A stretch of 64,000 bases of DNA from Lycium barbarum (Eukaryota; Streptophyta; Magnoliopsida; Solanales; Solanaceae). Shown piece after piece: positions 11,100-22,960 of this stretch. The position numbers and the translations under genes are program-made. The notes below the pieces were generated by a model. That model was not told the DNA's origin. It saw nothing but the letters and a program-made list of their open reading frames with translations, and ran no database searches. The DNA lies in contig NC_083345.1 of NCBI RefSeq assembly GCF_019175385.1, positions 122,267,657-122,331,656 of the forward strand, in the 5' to 3' direction. Numbering within the stretch: the first letter of the stretch is position 1; every line of letters begins with the position of its first letter.

Positions 11100-13922
11100 C
11101 TATCCGGCATGACTAGAGGAGGATGAATGTTCGGACTCGGTCCGCTCGGAGTCGCCTGACTCGGACCCTAGAGCATGGTTAGCCTTCCCCTCCATTCCTT
11201 TGGCTTCAAGTATCAGGGTCGGAAGATCCTCAAAGCCGTGCTCAACTTGCTCGAGAGTGAGGCGCCGAGACTTCCACTTCTCATACTCGGCGACAATAGC
11301 GGTATGAGCCTCGGCCGCTTCTACACTTTTCCAGGCTTCCTCCAAATCGGCCTCAGCCTTGGCCAGTTTGGCCTCCAAATGAGCCCGGTTCCTCTCGAGG
11401 TCATCTCTCATATGGTTGGCCGCATCCAGCTCGGCCTTAAGGTTGTCGTTAGCACTAATCGCCACCTCGAGATTAGTTCTAAAGCCCTCACATATCCGGG
11501 CCCGCTCCTCGACTTTTTCCTCGAATACCCTGCTGCGCTCGCTGAACAAAGCAGCCTCGGACTCGAGCTGCCGGTTTCTCTCGGTCAAACCCGTAGCATC
11601 AGCCTTCACCAAATCCAGTTCTCCCCGGAGTTGGGAAACCGTGGTCTCGAGTTCACCCAATCGCAAAGAGAATTGGGTTTTATCACGGCTAAGGTCGACT
11701 TTGTCGGCCTCGAGCCTCCGATTATAATCAGTCATGGCGACCAGGTCACTCTTCAAACGACGGTTTTCATCCTTGACCGCATCGAGCTCGGGGCGAAGGT
11801 TGGCCAGCACGACCGCCCGGTTTAATTCTTCCTCCTTCTCCCGAAGAAGGTGTTGGTATTTCTCTGTTTCTCGGCCCTGGGCATCGAGTTGGCCCCGAAG
11901 ATCGTCTATCTCATGTTGGGCACGGATGAAGGCCTCATTGACCAGCACCACACTCTGCGGATGAAACAGATCGAAAAAACTTAGGCAAAGAAAAGATGGC
12001 ATTCTAAAAGTAAAATGTACAAAGGTGGCTAAGAATATTACCCGGTTGCCCGCATGCATGCCTTCGTTAATAAGGCACTGCCAAGTGACCCCGGTCATTT
12101 TGCGTCTATCCGAATCTGAGACAAGGGGACGCAAATAGCTCGCTACGCCCACCGGACGCGATAAGAAGCTGCAGTCTTCGGGGACGGTGACTACTGCTGA
12201 TCGGGTCCTCCTTGGCTCCACACTCGGGGCCGGGAAAATGTTGACCAAACTATCCCTGGCACCAGATTCGGAGGCCCGATTGGCCGGCCTCGTGGCTCGA
12301 GGAATAGGAAGATGACCGAAGCCCGCTGCTTCGCAAGTGGCGGGGGGAGTCCTCGAGAAAATATCGTCAAAATCATCCGCCCGCAGAGCCGGGGCAGATG
12401 AACTTGGAGCAGCCTCAATATTTTCGGCAAAGGCCGGGGGCTCCGCAATCACGGCAGGCTCATGCTCGGGAGACGGACGAGCACCTGCAGGGGCTTCGCT
12501 CTCCGGTGCTAGAGCAGTCCTTTGCAGGGGAGTGTCTTCCGAAGAAGTTTCACCTGGAATGTCGACAAAGTCAATCGACCAAAGAGGAGCCGGTGAAAGT
12601 ATTTCTTCCGCACCTGAATGTGGAGCGGGAACCAACAGACATTCGCCGATAGAAGGTAGGGGCGGAACGGAGACCGCCTCCTCCGGTATCGGAGCCACGG
12701 TGGGGGCCGAGCTGACTCTCCGAACAATGATGTCGGGCTCCGCCTCTTCCCTTGAAGACCGAGCAACGCTTCTTGCTTTCTTCCTTTTTTGTGTCGGCGA
12801 CTTTTCGGAGGGCCTTTTTCTTTTTGCAGCATCGGCAAGAACGCGAGAAGAACCCGCCGTGTCAAACTCGGACGCCGGTGCAGGACGAGCGGTTCTCGAT
12901 TCCGGTCTAGAAGCCACCGAACCCTTGGGCAAACCTAAAAAGCAAAGGCAGTAACAAAGGTTGACAATTTTAAAGGACACGGGCAAGGGAAAACATAACA
13001 GACATGAAAGAGAACGAAGTGTTACCATGGTTTTGTGCGACCCACCGGCTACGGGACAGGTGAGCCCATGTCCAGTTGTCATATGGGTGCTGGCAGAGGA
13101 GCGCAGTAACCCATTCGCTCAGATCACGAATGAAGGGGGGAACATATCCGTTGGCTAAATAAAAGCAAGGAGAAAACAATGAGAAAACAAGACCGAAGAA
13201 CGGTTAAAAGTGTAAAGACGATTGCTCGGGAATTCGAACTTACGCTTATCATTCCACTCCTCCGGGAAGGGCATGTAGTTGGCTGAGATGATGTCCTCGG
13301 TTTTCACTCAGACATATCGCTCTAACCAACCCCTGTCCCGGTCTTCATCCATCTTAGAGAAGAACGGATTCCGGCTGCGCTTGACAAGTTTTATCACGCC
13401 CCCCCGGAAGATCCTCGGGGAGTACAGACGTATCAAGTGGCCCAGCGAAAATTCCTTCTCGGCATTGTTGGCCAGTAACCGGAGGCATGCAACGACCCTT
13501 TAAACGATCGGGCCGATCTGTGCCAAGGTCACGCCGTAGGTCCGGCACATATCAAGAATGACCGGATCAATTGGAGGATCGGTTTTGAGGGTAAAGGGAT
13601 AAGTGTATACGTACAAGAACCCCTCTCGGTAGTCGGTGACAGATTCATCCGGGCCGGGTACAAAAACCCTTACCGGGCGGGCGTCCCACCCGCAGTCAAT
13701 CCGGACTACGTCGAGTCTCTCCTCGGTAATCGATGAAGGATATCGCCTCACATCGTACCCCCTGTCCGAAACGGAGGAAGGCTTGTCGACCTCGAGATCT
13801 TTGTTAAAGTTGAATTTGGCCGGTATAATATCCGAAGCCGTGAGCTCGATTTTAGCCGGGGATGCAGGGCCGGACCCCGGGGGTGACATCGGTGGAGCAT
13901 CATGGGAAGTGGATTCAGACAT
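11100..13922 (-). pseudogene. Antisense gene of the Tat element (plant gypsy-type transposon protein), broken
   Basis: A multi-exon gene runs opposite to gag-pol. The proposed start is the ATG at 13922 (MSESTSHDAPP). Exon 1 spans 13922-13244 and holds FLYVYTYPFTL and HLIRLYSPRIFRGG, typical of the family often annotated as putative gypsy-type transposon. Exon 2 is 13154-13026 (VPPFIRDLSEWV), exon 3 is 12934-12042, and exon 4 is 11954-11100. The boundaries show GT donors (gtaagt after exon 1) and AG acceptors. Exon 3 is disordered and acidic. Exon 4 is a long coiled coil (heptads such as RLEADKVDLSRDKTQFSLRL) ending in a Ser-rich tail. Exon 1 has a frameshift near 13500 and an in-frame TGA at 13308-13310. 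Antisense extra genes are known in the Tat lineage; their function is unknown. Confidence 0.75.
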
Positions 13923-14145
13923 CTTGGAAGTATGAAAGAAAGAGGGTTCAAAAGTAGAATCAAACACTCAAACCAAAACGATTGGCAAAATCAATTCTCT
14001 TGCACAAAATTTGAAGCAGTGAATCAAACTTCAAGTCAAATGTGAAGACGACTGTTTATGGGGGGTGTGAAAAAATGCAGAAATGAGGGGGAGCTGAAGA
14101 AGAATGGAAAGTGAGAATGGTAAAATGAAGAAGTGATGGGCTTTA
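13923..14145 (+). other. Tat element spacer, left of the solo LTR
   Basis: This is the presumed promoter and 5' leader of the antisense gene, which would be transcribed leftward from here. No clear TATA box stands out. The last five bases, CTTTA (14141-14145), are the left target duplication of the inserted solo LTR. Confidence 0.5.
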
Positions 14146-16570
14146 TGTTACACCCCGGAAAAATTTCGCGTTACCAAAACTATAGACGGCTTAGTATGGG
14201 CCACAACGTGAACGCGCTGAACAAAAATTTGAAAATCAAGTTCGGAATGCAGGTTGTATTATAAGAAGGTAATAATAGCATATATATGACATTTGGAGAC
14301 CATATGGTGTAAATTAGTTCATATGTTAATTGACGAAAAGCCCTCGCTACCGCGAGCTAAGTGGGACCCACATGTCGGAGTTTTATGAAAGACGTGAGAA
14401 GGGACATGTGAGTAGTATATGGAAAGTTGAGTAAGTCTTAAGAAGGATCCATAAGCCAAAAATAAGTATAGACCCTCCAAAGGGACGATTCAAGAAAACG
14501 TTTTTGGGTGATCCGACTTGGAGGGGAAAAAACGGCATTATAAGTTTGGAATTTGGGAAAACCCCTAGAAATAAAAGTTGTATATAATTGAATTATCTTT
14601 CCAACCATAGGTCGTGGGCCCTCATACGATATCGGGATTAAGAGTTATGACCGTTTTACTGAACGAACATCCAGTCAGAAAATTTAGACCTGCGCGAACG
14701 CGCAGAAGAAATTTTATGTCGGTTCCAGCCGAACCTGGAACGTTATAAAAAGGGGGTTATCCCCCATTTTTCAGATCAACACACACAAAAAACACTCCAA
14801 TATTCCAGAAAATTCCCCAACTTCCCACCACCAAATTCTAGCCCAAACCAGGTATAATTTCCCAATTGCAGTCCGGATAGCGTATAGTTTTTGCTGCAAA
14901 ATCATATAGCGGGCGTGTGGTGGCCTGAAATTAGTGTGAAAAGGTGGAGATACAGCAATATTAAAGGGATAAAGGTATGAATCTCTTCCTATTTGTGTTA
15001 ATACCAGTTTATTTACGAAGAAGACGCGATTAAATAATTGTATACTGAGTTAATTAGTTATAAAAGTTGGAAAACAGCGTGTGGGCTGTTTTATGAGATA
15101 TTTTGGAGTTGGAAACATTATAATTGATGTTGGTATTGTTGTTGTTGGTTGCTGAATTAAGAATTCGGGCTAGGCATATAAACAGGGGAGGTGCTGCCTG
15201 GTTTTTGGCAGAAAATAAAAATAGTTTAATTTGAAATATGGTACGAATGTGCGATGAAGAGGCTAATGTTTGTGTAAATCCTCTTAAATGTAGACTTGCA
15301 AGATTGGACAAATAAGCGTAGCTTAGGAAACGGACAAGGTATGTGAGGCTAGTCCTTTCTTTCCAATGGCATGAATCCCATAGTGTAAGTTCTTTTACTC
15401 TTCATGAGTTCATGTATTACAAGAAGCTAAAAGCCTATATTCATACATGTCTATATAAGATAAGAGACATGATATGATGATGCCATATTGATAACGATGT
15501 CATTTATTGCTTACACTCACCTTATGTACTAATTCCTTCGAGGAGAGGTGGAATGTCAATAATTGCTCCATAATGAAATCGGGGGATCACGACCTTACGT
15601 CACCCCGATAGAGTATAGATGATCTTGAGCCTTATGCATGTATTATGTTAAGATAAGCATATTATGATAAGCACATGATTATAAGTTATTCCATATGATA
15701 TGATATGTATATGTACATGTATATGGGGAAGGGGAAAGGTAAGGCGCTATAGACGCACAGCCACCTGATCAGTTGGAGTATGATATATGATATCGTCCCG
15801 GACGCGGGATGCCCGGACGCGGGATATGTGGTTAAATGGATCGGAGCCGACGCCTATGATATGTCTATTTTCTACATATATGCAAAAGAGAAGTTTTCAA
15901 AGAAAGTAAAAGTATATGGATCAGGCTGCACGTTCCGCAGCAATATGATAGACGTATGGATCGGGCTGCACGTTCCGCAGCACTAAGCATGCATGGTACC
16001 CGCCAAAAAGGCACTCATATGTACAGGTTGCTTTTCTACCTCATGATATGCTCTATATTTCCTTTATGTCATTATTCATGCTATGTATCCCTCGTATGTT
16101 ACTATTCATGCCTTACATACTCAGTACATTACTCGTACTGACCCCTCTTTCTTCGGGGGCTGCGTTTCATGCCGCGCAGGTACACCCAGATGAGTAGAAG
16201 CTATTATAGAAGATGTTCCAGCAGAGAGGCGAGCTCCATATGCTCTGGAGTGTCGCCGGGTCAGAGTACTATGCTATGATGTTTTGTTCGAAGTTAGAGA
16301 CTTTGCAGACAGAGTCATGGGTATAGAGTGTCGGTATTGTAAGCGGCTCCACTAGCCGATATGTTATTATGTTTCATGTCATGTGATGATAGATTTTACT
16401 TGAATTGAGTACAATGAAAAAAAAAAATCTGAAAACTTTATTATGTTTTTCATTTCTTATTGATGTAAGAGTCTATAGAGATTAAGTATGTAATAAGAGC
16501 CAGTGGGTTCGCTCGGGTCCGGGTATGGGGTCGGGTGCCCATCACACCCTAGTATGGTCATGGTGTGACA
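14146..16570 (+). mobile_element. Solo LTR of a Tekay/Del-like gypsy element
   Basis: A 2425-bp sequence starts tgttacacccc and ends ggtgtgaca, so it has TG/CA ends that are imperfect inverted repeats. It is flanked by an exact 5-bp duplication CTTTA (14141-14145 and 16571-16575). There is no internal coding region, so an element once inserted here recombined between its LTRs. The LTR contains actcagtacatt, actgacccc and a ttcgggggc word near 16120-16160. The same words occur in antisense in the LTR at 52152, which suggests related families. Confidence 0.88.
15907..15984 (+). repeat. Direct repeat inside the solo LTR
   Basis: The word ggctgcacgttccgcagca occurs twice, near 15922 and 15963, each after tatggatc. 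A short gacgcggga duplication occurs just upstream near 15800-15825. Short direct repeats of this kind are also seen in the antisense LTR at 52958-53215. Confidence 0.65.
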
Positions 16571-16629
16571 CTTTATATATGCATGGAAGAGGAACGGTTA
16601 CCGAGGACGTCTAATCAGATGGCGCCACA

Positions 16630-17357
16630 TGTCCCCATTATTAATGAGGGGCGACAGAATCCAGACCGGTTGTAAGGTAGACCGGCGATGGAAAGGGAAC
16701 GAGGACACACCGGATGCTATCCGGTTCTCTCCGGGGAAAACGTCTGTATCGGAGCTAAACGGGTCTGTCTTCTCCGTTACCGAAACGGCCAAATCCGCTG
16801 GTTCAAGTATTCATGACCGTTGTCCCAAATAGCCATTGGACCGGGTGGCCGATTGGTCCGGGTAGCCGGTAAATGGGGACTACGCGTCAGTGACGTCCTG
16901 CTATGGTCAGTTACCTACCAAACGTGTGTCAGGCGGCGCCGTCAGTCCAATCCCACCAAATCCGCTCAGATCTGTCCTAGAAATGATTATTTTATTGGTT
17001 CACCATTGTATGAGATTTGAGGAAGTTACACTATAAATAGGGGGTATCCTCATCCCTTGAGGTGGTTGGTTCCTTCACTTTTCCAAGAAATACTTGTAAT
17101 AGAATAGCCCATATATACAAATTCTTTCATCATTTAATTCGGCCAAGGCCGCCTGTTATTGTGATTATTACATTTCATCTATCAAGTATCATACATTGCT
17201 CACAAACCTTCATATCGCTAACCAGCTGTCGTCATTAGCCGTTCTACCAAGGAACCTTCAAATACTTTGTTTTCTTTGTCTAGTACACATCAAGAACAAA
17301 GCACATATCCTATACCCACCTATAAATTTAATTGATTACCCGAATCCGGGGTAAACA
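16630..17357 (+). repeat. 3' LTR of the Tat element
   Basis: From 16656 to 17357 this matches the 5' LTR at about 99 percent. The left edge is uncertain: a TG occurs at 16630, but 16630-16655 does not match the first 21 bp of the 5' LTR. The purine-rich word gaggggcga (16646-16654) directly before the matching part could be a polypurine tract, which would place the LTR start there. The right edge is fixed by CA at 17356-17357 and the GTTAT duplication at 17358-17362. Confidence 0.75.
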
Positions 17358-17362
17358 GTTAT

Positions 17363-18226
17363 TAATAGTAAGTCTAAACCCATAATTTTTAAAAATATTA
17401 ATGGATTTAACACTAAAAACATTAAAGGTCAAACCTAGAGCTTTAGATCTTGATTTCACCTCTGCTTCCTTCTAGCGGCGGAATCAGAATTTGAACTGTG
17501 TGAGTTCTAAATTCTAGAATAATGGGTGTTAGTATTGGATTATGACTTTAATTTATATGCATATTTAGCGAATTTTAATTTATATGCACATTTAGTGAAT
17601 TTCTTAAATAAATATAGAATTTGAACTAAAGCTATTGGATTCAAGGCAATCATACGTGAACTTCTAGCTCCGTCCCTGTTTCCTTCTCGTGTAAGCCAAT
17701 TAGATACAAGAAGCAAATCTAAAAATCAAAATCAGCGAGTCAAGATGATTATCATTTTATTATATACAATATAAATATTACACATTCGATCTTGAGATAG
17801 TTGTTTCACCACAATACCCCCATTAAATAGGTATCATTTTATTACTTGTCACGTTTTGACTTTCACGATGTTTAAGAAACAATGATTAAGATAGGTATTT
17901 TACCATAATACCCCTATTAAATGGTGTATAATTGTATTGGAGTTGGGAAAATGATTTTAAATGAGTAATAAATGCTAAGAGTAAAATAGGATTTTTTTTT
18001 TGTCTTACCTTGATTTGTGAAAATTGACAAGTAGAAATGAAAACCTCTGTGAAAATTGATAATTAAAAATGAAAATCTATATAAGGAATAGTGGACAAGT
18101 AAAAGTGAACGGAGGGAGTAAATTGAAACAGAAAAATATAGACACATTTCAAGAGATGCACACATGTATGAACTTGAAAAAGCAACAAATTTAGTTAAAC
18201 TCATAAAATCCGTCCTAAATCCACCT
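17363..18226. other. Intergenic with MITE-like fragments
   Basis: I see no gene. Near 17470-17660 a fragment begins with gcggcggaatcagaatttg and ends with ctagctccgtccct, a type of short repeat common in this family of plants. At 18107-18119 the end of a Stowaway-like element reads aacggagggagta. The other end of that element was not found. Confidence 0.45.
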
Positions 18227-18493
18227 CTATTTCCAAGTGGTGTACCTATACATCCAATAGAAAACCAAAGTAGCAGTAGCTCCAAAGCCTCCTGAAGTCA
18301 AGAACCCTACAAGGATCAAGAAAATTGATATCATGGCTGGAACAATTAAAGGGCTAAACATCAGTAACAAAGGGGTGGCTACAACTAAGCAGATAACTGT
18401 AGCCGCCATGGTTAAGCCGCAAAGCACCATGAGTGAGACACTAAATGTGATGGCCGTTGTAGTCTTGGACCCGATAAGAGAGTTGCTGGCCAT
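18227..18493 (-). CDS. Oleosin-like protein, short form
   Basis: The 88-residue frame starts at the ATG at 18493. It carries a long uninterrupted hydrophobic segment (about residues 12-80) with an exact oleosin proline knot: Pro41, Ser47-Pro48 and Pro52, in the pattern PX5SPX3P. Oleosins coat seed or pollen oil bodies, with this hairpin buried in the lipid. The usual C-terminal amphipathic region is missing: the frame stops right after WMYRYTTWK, whereas typical family members run to 130-200 residues. No clear splice donor is seen at the end. It is either a truncated gene or a short family member. The family call rests on the proline knot and hydrophobicity. Confidence 0.72.
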   Translation of the reverse strand: MASNSLIGSKTTTAITFSVSLMVLCGLTMAATVICLVVATPLLLMFSPLIVPAMISIFLILVGFLTSGGFGATATLVFYWMYRYTTWK

Positions 18494-18521
18494 GGGGCGG
18501 TTGATTATGATGAAACAGTTA

Positions 18522-18529
18522 CTTTTATA
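18522..18529 (-). promoter_or_regulatory. Possible TATA box of the oleosin-like gene
   Basis: On the minus strand the word tataaaag lies about 30 bp upstream of the ATG. This would place the start of transcription almost at the start codon. A second AT-rich tataaag word lies about 20 bp further upstream and would give a more usual leader. Confidence 0.35.
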
Positions 18530-18571
18530 GTAGTACTACTACTTTATAATATGAATAGAAAGGAATAAAGT

Positions 18572-18965
18572 TAGTGACCGATTTAACAATGAGTTCGCGA
18601 GGTTCACTATTACTGATTTGACAGAACTCAAATTTCACGTCAAAATTCTAGGAGTTTATGATGGATCCAACAATGAGTTCACGAATTTCATTGTCACTGA
18701 TTTGGCTGAACTCAAACCTCACATCAAAATTGTAGGATTTCGATGATGGGCCCAACAACGAGTTTCACTACAAGTGATTTGGTAGAACTTGAACTTCTCA
18801 TCAAAATTCTTGGAATCGATGATGGATCCAACAATGAGTTCGCGAATATCACCAATACTAATTTTCAAAACCATAAGAGCCCGTGATGAATTTAAGGTTG
18901 TGCTAGGGAATTTCACCGTTGCTAGTTTGGTAGAACTGAGACTTCACATCAAAACCTTATGTACA
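18572..18965. repeat. Degenerate tandem cluster of about 80 bp units
   Basis: Four to five units repeat the phrases aacaatgagttc, gatttggtagaactc and cacatcaaaattct with spacing of about 77-83 bp. A related cluster lies at 34280-34680 upstream of the broken ERF copy. Both are followed by further similar DNA, so they appear to be parts of duplicated segments. Confidence 0.65.
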
Positions 18966-21648
18966 TTTACAAATTAATAAATGAATACAAATAAAGTGAA
19001 ACATGAACATATTTGAAAACTAGCTCTCGACTCAGAACTTGCGAGATTTAAATTCTAAATTCGCAATCAAATAGAAAATTAAAGTACTAGCTTGTATATG
19101 TATAATATAGATTGGCAGATGATGGTATATATTGAGAGTGTAGAATGGAAAAATTTATGGTTGTTGTCACTTGAAACTTGAAAGGACAAAAAATTGTTAC
19201 GTGGTGATTGTTGAGCTGGCATGAGAAAGAGGCTCGTATTTGCTTGACACTTACCTTTAATCCCAACCTGCTAAAGACCGACTGAAGGAGAGTTCATTTT
19301 AGCTTTGGGTTTTATAAGTTTTATTAAAGGAGAAGTTGTCACGATCCAATTTCATGGTATTCATTACACTATTAAAAATTACTCCCTCTGACCCAATTTA
19401 TATGATACACTATTCTATTTAATCTATTAAAAAAAGAATAATATATTTCTATATCTAAAAATAATTTGGCATGAACTTTCATTTTTATCGTTAATGAAAT
19501 GATTTACAGCCACATAAATATTAATGGCTTACTTAGACCACAAGTTTCAAAAGTCTTCCTTCCTTTCTTAAAAAATTATGTGCCTAGTCAAAACTATATC
19601 AAATAAATTGGGATGGAGGAAGTACTATTTTTCACTGAAATTTTCTACTGAAATATGTTCCGTGGCTATTTTCACATATACTTTGATTGAATTAGTGAGA
19701 AAATAAATAATAGTAGTGTTTTCACACGGAAAAATTAGGAAGTTTCCCGTTGTTTCAATGAAAACCTATTTCCAACATGCATTTTTCCAGTGAGCTGGTT
19801 CAGTAGGCATGAGTTGGGAAAATCATGTTTTTATAATAGAAATTTCTCACTGAATGTCGGCGGAAAAACCCTCTATTTCTAGTAGCTAGTGTTATTTGCT
19901 TTGGTCCAAGAGGTCTTACGAATTTGTCTTTTGGCCTACGCCATTATCAAGTATAAAAATATAAGCGTTTCATGTGAACTTGTGTTGTGTCTTATAAAGC
20001 TATCCACTTTGCTATTCCATTCTGATGTGAGATTCGTCCAAGATATCATGTACACCCTTTTAAAAAACTTGCCAAAAACATATCAGTACTTTATGAATTA
20101 TGACTCACTCTCATCTATCCGCCCTCTATCACGAGCGTTATAATCATGGAGTTCTAATATTAAAAAATAACAACGATAAAGCATAGCCAATGAAGCGTTA
20201 TGTTCTTTCCCTTCTAAATTTTACAAAGCATACTTGCAAGCAATGGTAGTGGTGGAGGCTGGACTTTCACTCTACCTGGTATACTGATAATTTTTTTTAA
20301 CCTTATACATACCGTGTGATTTTCGATAATGATTATCCCTCCTGACCCTCTAGCTTCGCCCTTGCTGACAGGTACAATGTTTCAAATGGCGATATGTTTT
20401 CCCGTATTTCTAGTAGCTATGAGATTAAAATTTGTATAGCATGATGTGAAAACTATATGTTTTTAGGAAGAAGTAAAACCAGCACAAGGATATCAAAAGA
20501 AAAATTCCATTTACAATTTTATATCTGCAACTACAGATGAAATCAAATGTTAATATCAGCAACTACAGGGGAAACAAAGTTTTTTGTTCCCCATTTCACC
20601 TTTAATTTACCGATAAAAACTCATAATTCCTCCAAATACAATCATAAATTTTGAAGTGCAACCATATAGAAACATTTTTAATACAACTATATAGAAACAT
20701 TTGTTTTTTGGGACAGACTAAAGCAACACATAAACTTGGACAAAGGGAGCAATAGTTGTGGTAGTACTTAGTAGAACCATTTGGAATCTTAAAGGACATT
20801 TGCCTTTTTTTCACATTTTGCAGAGATAAAATTACTCTTCAGTCACGACTGAAAAAATCCAATGCTCCACAGTGTTGTAATGGACACAGAAATTGGTTAA
20901 TGAATATATCTAAAACCTGCGACCACACGCAATACAAGTAAATGCTTAACATTATAAGGAAAGAAAAGTCAAACGAAGTCTCAAAATTGGAGAAGCATTG
21001 GTCCAGTTGTGTGTAATAAAAGGTGAATAATTTAGGAAGGTTTTGAAAAATTTACTTTTCAGACAAAGTTGAACCCTTATCAAATGACAATAATATGACG
21101 GCTATGTAGTCTCGAAAAGGATTCTTTTTGAAAAGACCAAGTCAAAGTTTGAAAGTCAAAAAGTTATGGATAAGTTTTTTTTTCTTTTGTTTTTCAATTT
21201 CCATTCAAGGAAAGTAAACAAGACATGTCACCCGCACGTGTGGTTAGTATCTTCTGTCCATAAAAAATGGTTATAGTATAAAAAAGAATTGAATGTTTGA
21301 CAAGTTGGCAACTTGGCATCAATTACAAGTTTTGATCATACAATGACGCTAATGACTGGGAAGGTGGCGACAACTTTAGAAGCTTCTTAGCTCATACTCT
21401 TTAAATAGAGTTTAAATGATATACTTTCACGGTGTAAAATATTCTAATATTATTAGTAGTGTAAACTCAGGTTTGACATGAAGATTCGCTGTTATTGATC
21501 AATTTTTTAATCTGATAACAAAAAAAAAAAATAGTATATTTTTACTGTGCAAACGTAATTTTTTTATCAAGTGCTGAGAAATCGAGTAGGATCATAACTT
21601 CACGAGCAAAGCCATGCGCTTCATATAATGATGTACAAAGTAATCTTA
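18966..21648. other. Intergenic, partly duplicated at 34736-35251
   Basis: No protein-coding gene is supported. The part 21060-21620 is similar to 34736-35251, sharing gtcaaagtttgaaagtcaa, cacccgcacgtgtggttag, aatgtttgacaagttggca and agcttcttagctcatact. Its G-box word cacgtg is retained. A Stowaway MITE sits at 19382-19622. The short frames near 19889 and 20602 show no family resemblance. Confidence 0.6.
19382..19622. mobile_element. Stowaway-type MITE
   Basis: The element starts ctccctctgacccaattta and ends taaattgggatggagg-aag, giving terminal inverted repeats with TA target duplications at 19380-19381 and 19623-19624. It is about 241 bp and has no coding capacity. It depends on a Tc1/mariner-type transposase from elsewhere. 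The same family occurs at 21649-26969. Confidence 0.8.
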
Positions 21649-21894
21649 CTCCCTCTGTCTCAATTTATGTGATACATTTTCCTTTTTTGTCTGTTAAAAA
21701 AAGAATCATACATTTTCTTATCTTATAGTAATTAACTCTGCAAACGTGCATTTTTCCAGCAAAAATATTCTCTCTCTAGAATGCTCTCTCACTCGGTGCA
21801 TGGTAGCTTGACCTGCGCCCACCATGGGAGATCGCATTCCATCGTAGAAGGCAATAATGGCAAAGGAAGCACTCACCTCAAAGGGTAATAACCA

Positions 21895-22960
21895 GTGGGG
21901 GAAAAACAAGCTAAAGGAAGTCTTAATACAGTGGAACCAGCTCAATCTAGTGTGAAATCACCGGAAATGGAAACAAAGAGTAAGGAAACAAGGAAGACGG
22001 AGGTTGCGAAGGAAACCCTAACAAGTTCGAAATTAGGGGAAGGTATGAATACCAATACAAAATTTAATGAAATAGCAAATTGTAATAAGGAATCAGTGAA
22101 AGAGCAGCAAATTGAAGCAATTCACCTATGGGAGGCAGTCCTACAGATGGCTCCTAGTGCAAATCCAGTCGAATCAGCAAGTAGCAGCAAAAAATCATGG
22201 GCGGATGAGGTAGAAGATGAGATTAATCAACCGAAGAAGAAGAGTTCGATCTGGGATGAATTTGATATTGCAAAACTCTCAAATGCAGGATATAAATTGG
22301 AATATGTGGCTCCATTAACACACGGTGAGACTCCAATTGTTGAAATTGAATTAGATGATATTCGATCTGAAATTTCTTATTGGGGAAATGTTGTTGTATG
22401 TTATGTCCTAGGGGAACACCCCCCCTTTCGCTGTAATACAGGGGTATATTCAGCAACTTTGGGGGAAACACGGAATAGATAAGGTAGCTATGCTAAAAAA
22501 TGGTGTGGTGGTAGTGAGGTTTGATACTGAGGTAGGCAAGCAAGAGGTAATACAGGGAGGTATTTACCATTTTGATAACAAACCATTCATTGTGAAGGAA
22601 TGGAATCCTGACCTAGAATTTACCAGAGAGGAACTTCTCACAGTCCCAATTTGGATTGAATTTCCGGGGTTGGATTTCAAGTATTGGAGCAAAAAAGGGC
22701 TAAGAAAGATTGGAATCTTGATAGGGCGACCGCTCATGGTGGACCACAACACTGAGGAGAGGAATGGGTTGAATTTTGCTAGGCTCCTAGTTGAGGTGGA
22801 GATGGGTGCGCATTGCAGGATGAAATGTGTTTTAAAAATGAAAAAGGCAAATTGATATAGCAGCCCGTAAGTTATGACTAGAAACCATCTCTATGCAAGT
22901 TTTGTTCAAAGTATGGACATGATGAGGATGTTTGTAGGTTAAAAAAGAAACTGCCTAAAG
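21895..22960 (+). pseudogene. LINE ORF1 (DUF4283 and zinc knuckle)
   Basis: The upstream part (to about 22440) is a charged N-terminal region, then the start of a DUF4283 domain at VVVCYVLGEHPPF. After a frameshift near 22440 the domain continues in the frame 22490-22855 with VVVRFDTEVGK, GIYHFDNKPFIVKEW and PIWIEFPGLDFKYWSKKGL. Past a stop at about 22855, and a further TAG near 22877, a CX2CX4HX4C knuckle (CKFCSKYGHDEDVC) is encoded near 22893-22940. ORF1 proteins bind the LINE RNA. At least three lesions break this one. Confidence 0.75.

Larger units (their letters stand above)
3573..17357 (+). mobile_element. Ty3/gypsy LTR retrotransposon, Tat lineage
   Basis: The element is bounded by LTRs that start TG and end CA, with a perfect 5-bp target duplication GTTAT at 3568-3572 and 17358-17362. 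The order is 5' LTR, primer-binding site, gag and protease, reverse transcriptase, RNase H, a second RNase H, integrase, a long spacer with a gene on the opposite strand, and 3' LTR. A second RNase H and an extra gene between pol and the 3' LTR are established marks of the Tat lineage. The element is 13.8 kb including a 2.4-kb solo LTR inserted at 14146-16570. The pol region and the antisense gene carry frameshifts and stops, so this copy cannot be autonomous. Confidence 0.9.

Noticed and set aside
11175..12954. Plus-strand frames within the antisense gene region
   Set aside because: They are mirror-frame by-products of the GC-rich minus-strand exons and have no domain resemblance.
17917..18285. 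122-residue minus-strand frame overlapping the oleosin 3' end
   Set aside because: It is hydrophobic low-complexity sequence running through a MITE end and AT-rich DNA, in another frame from the oleosin-like gene.
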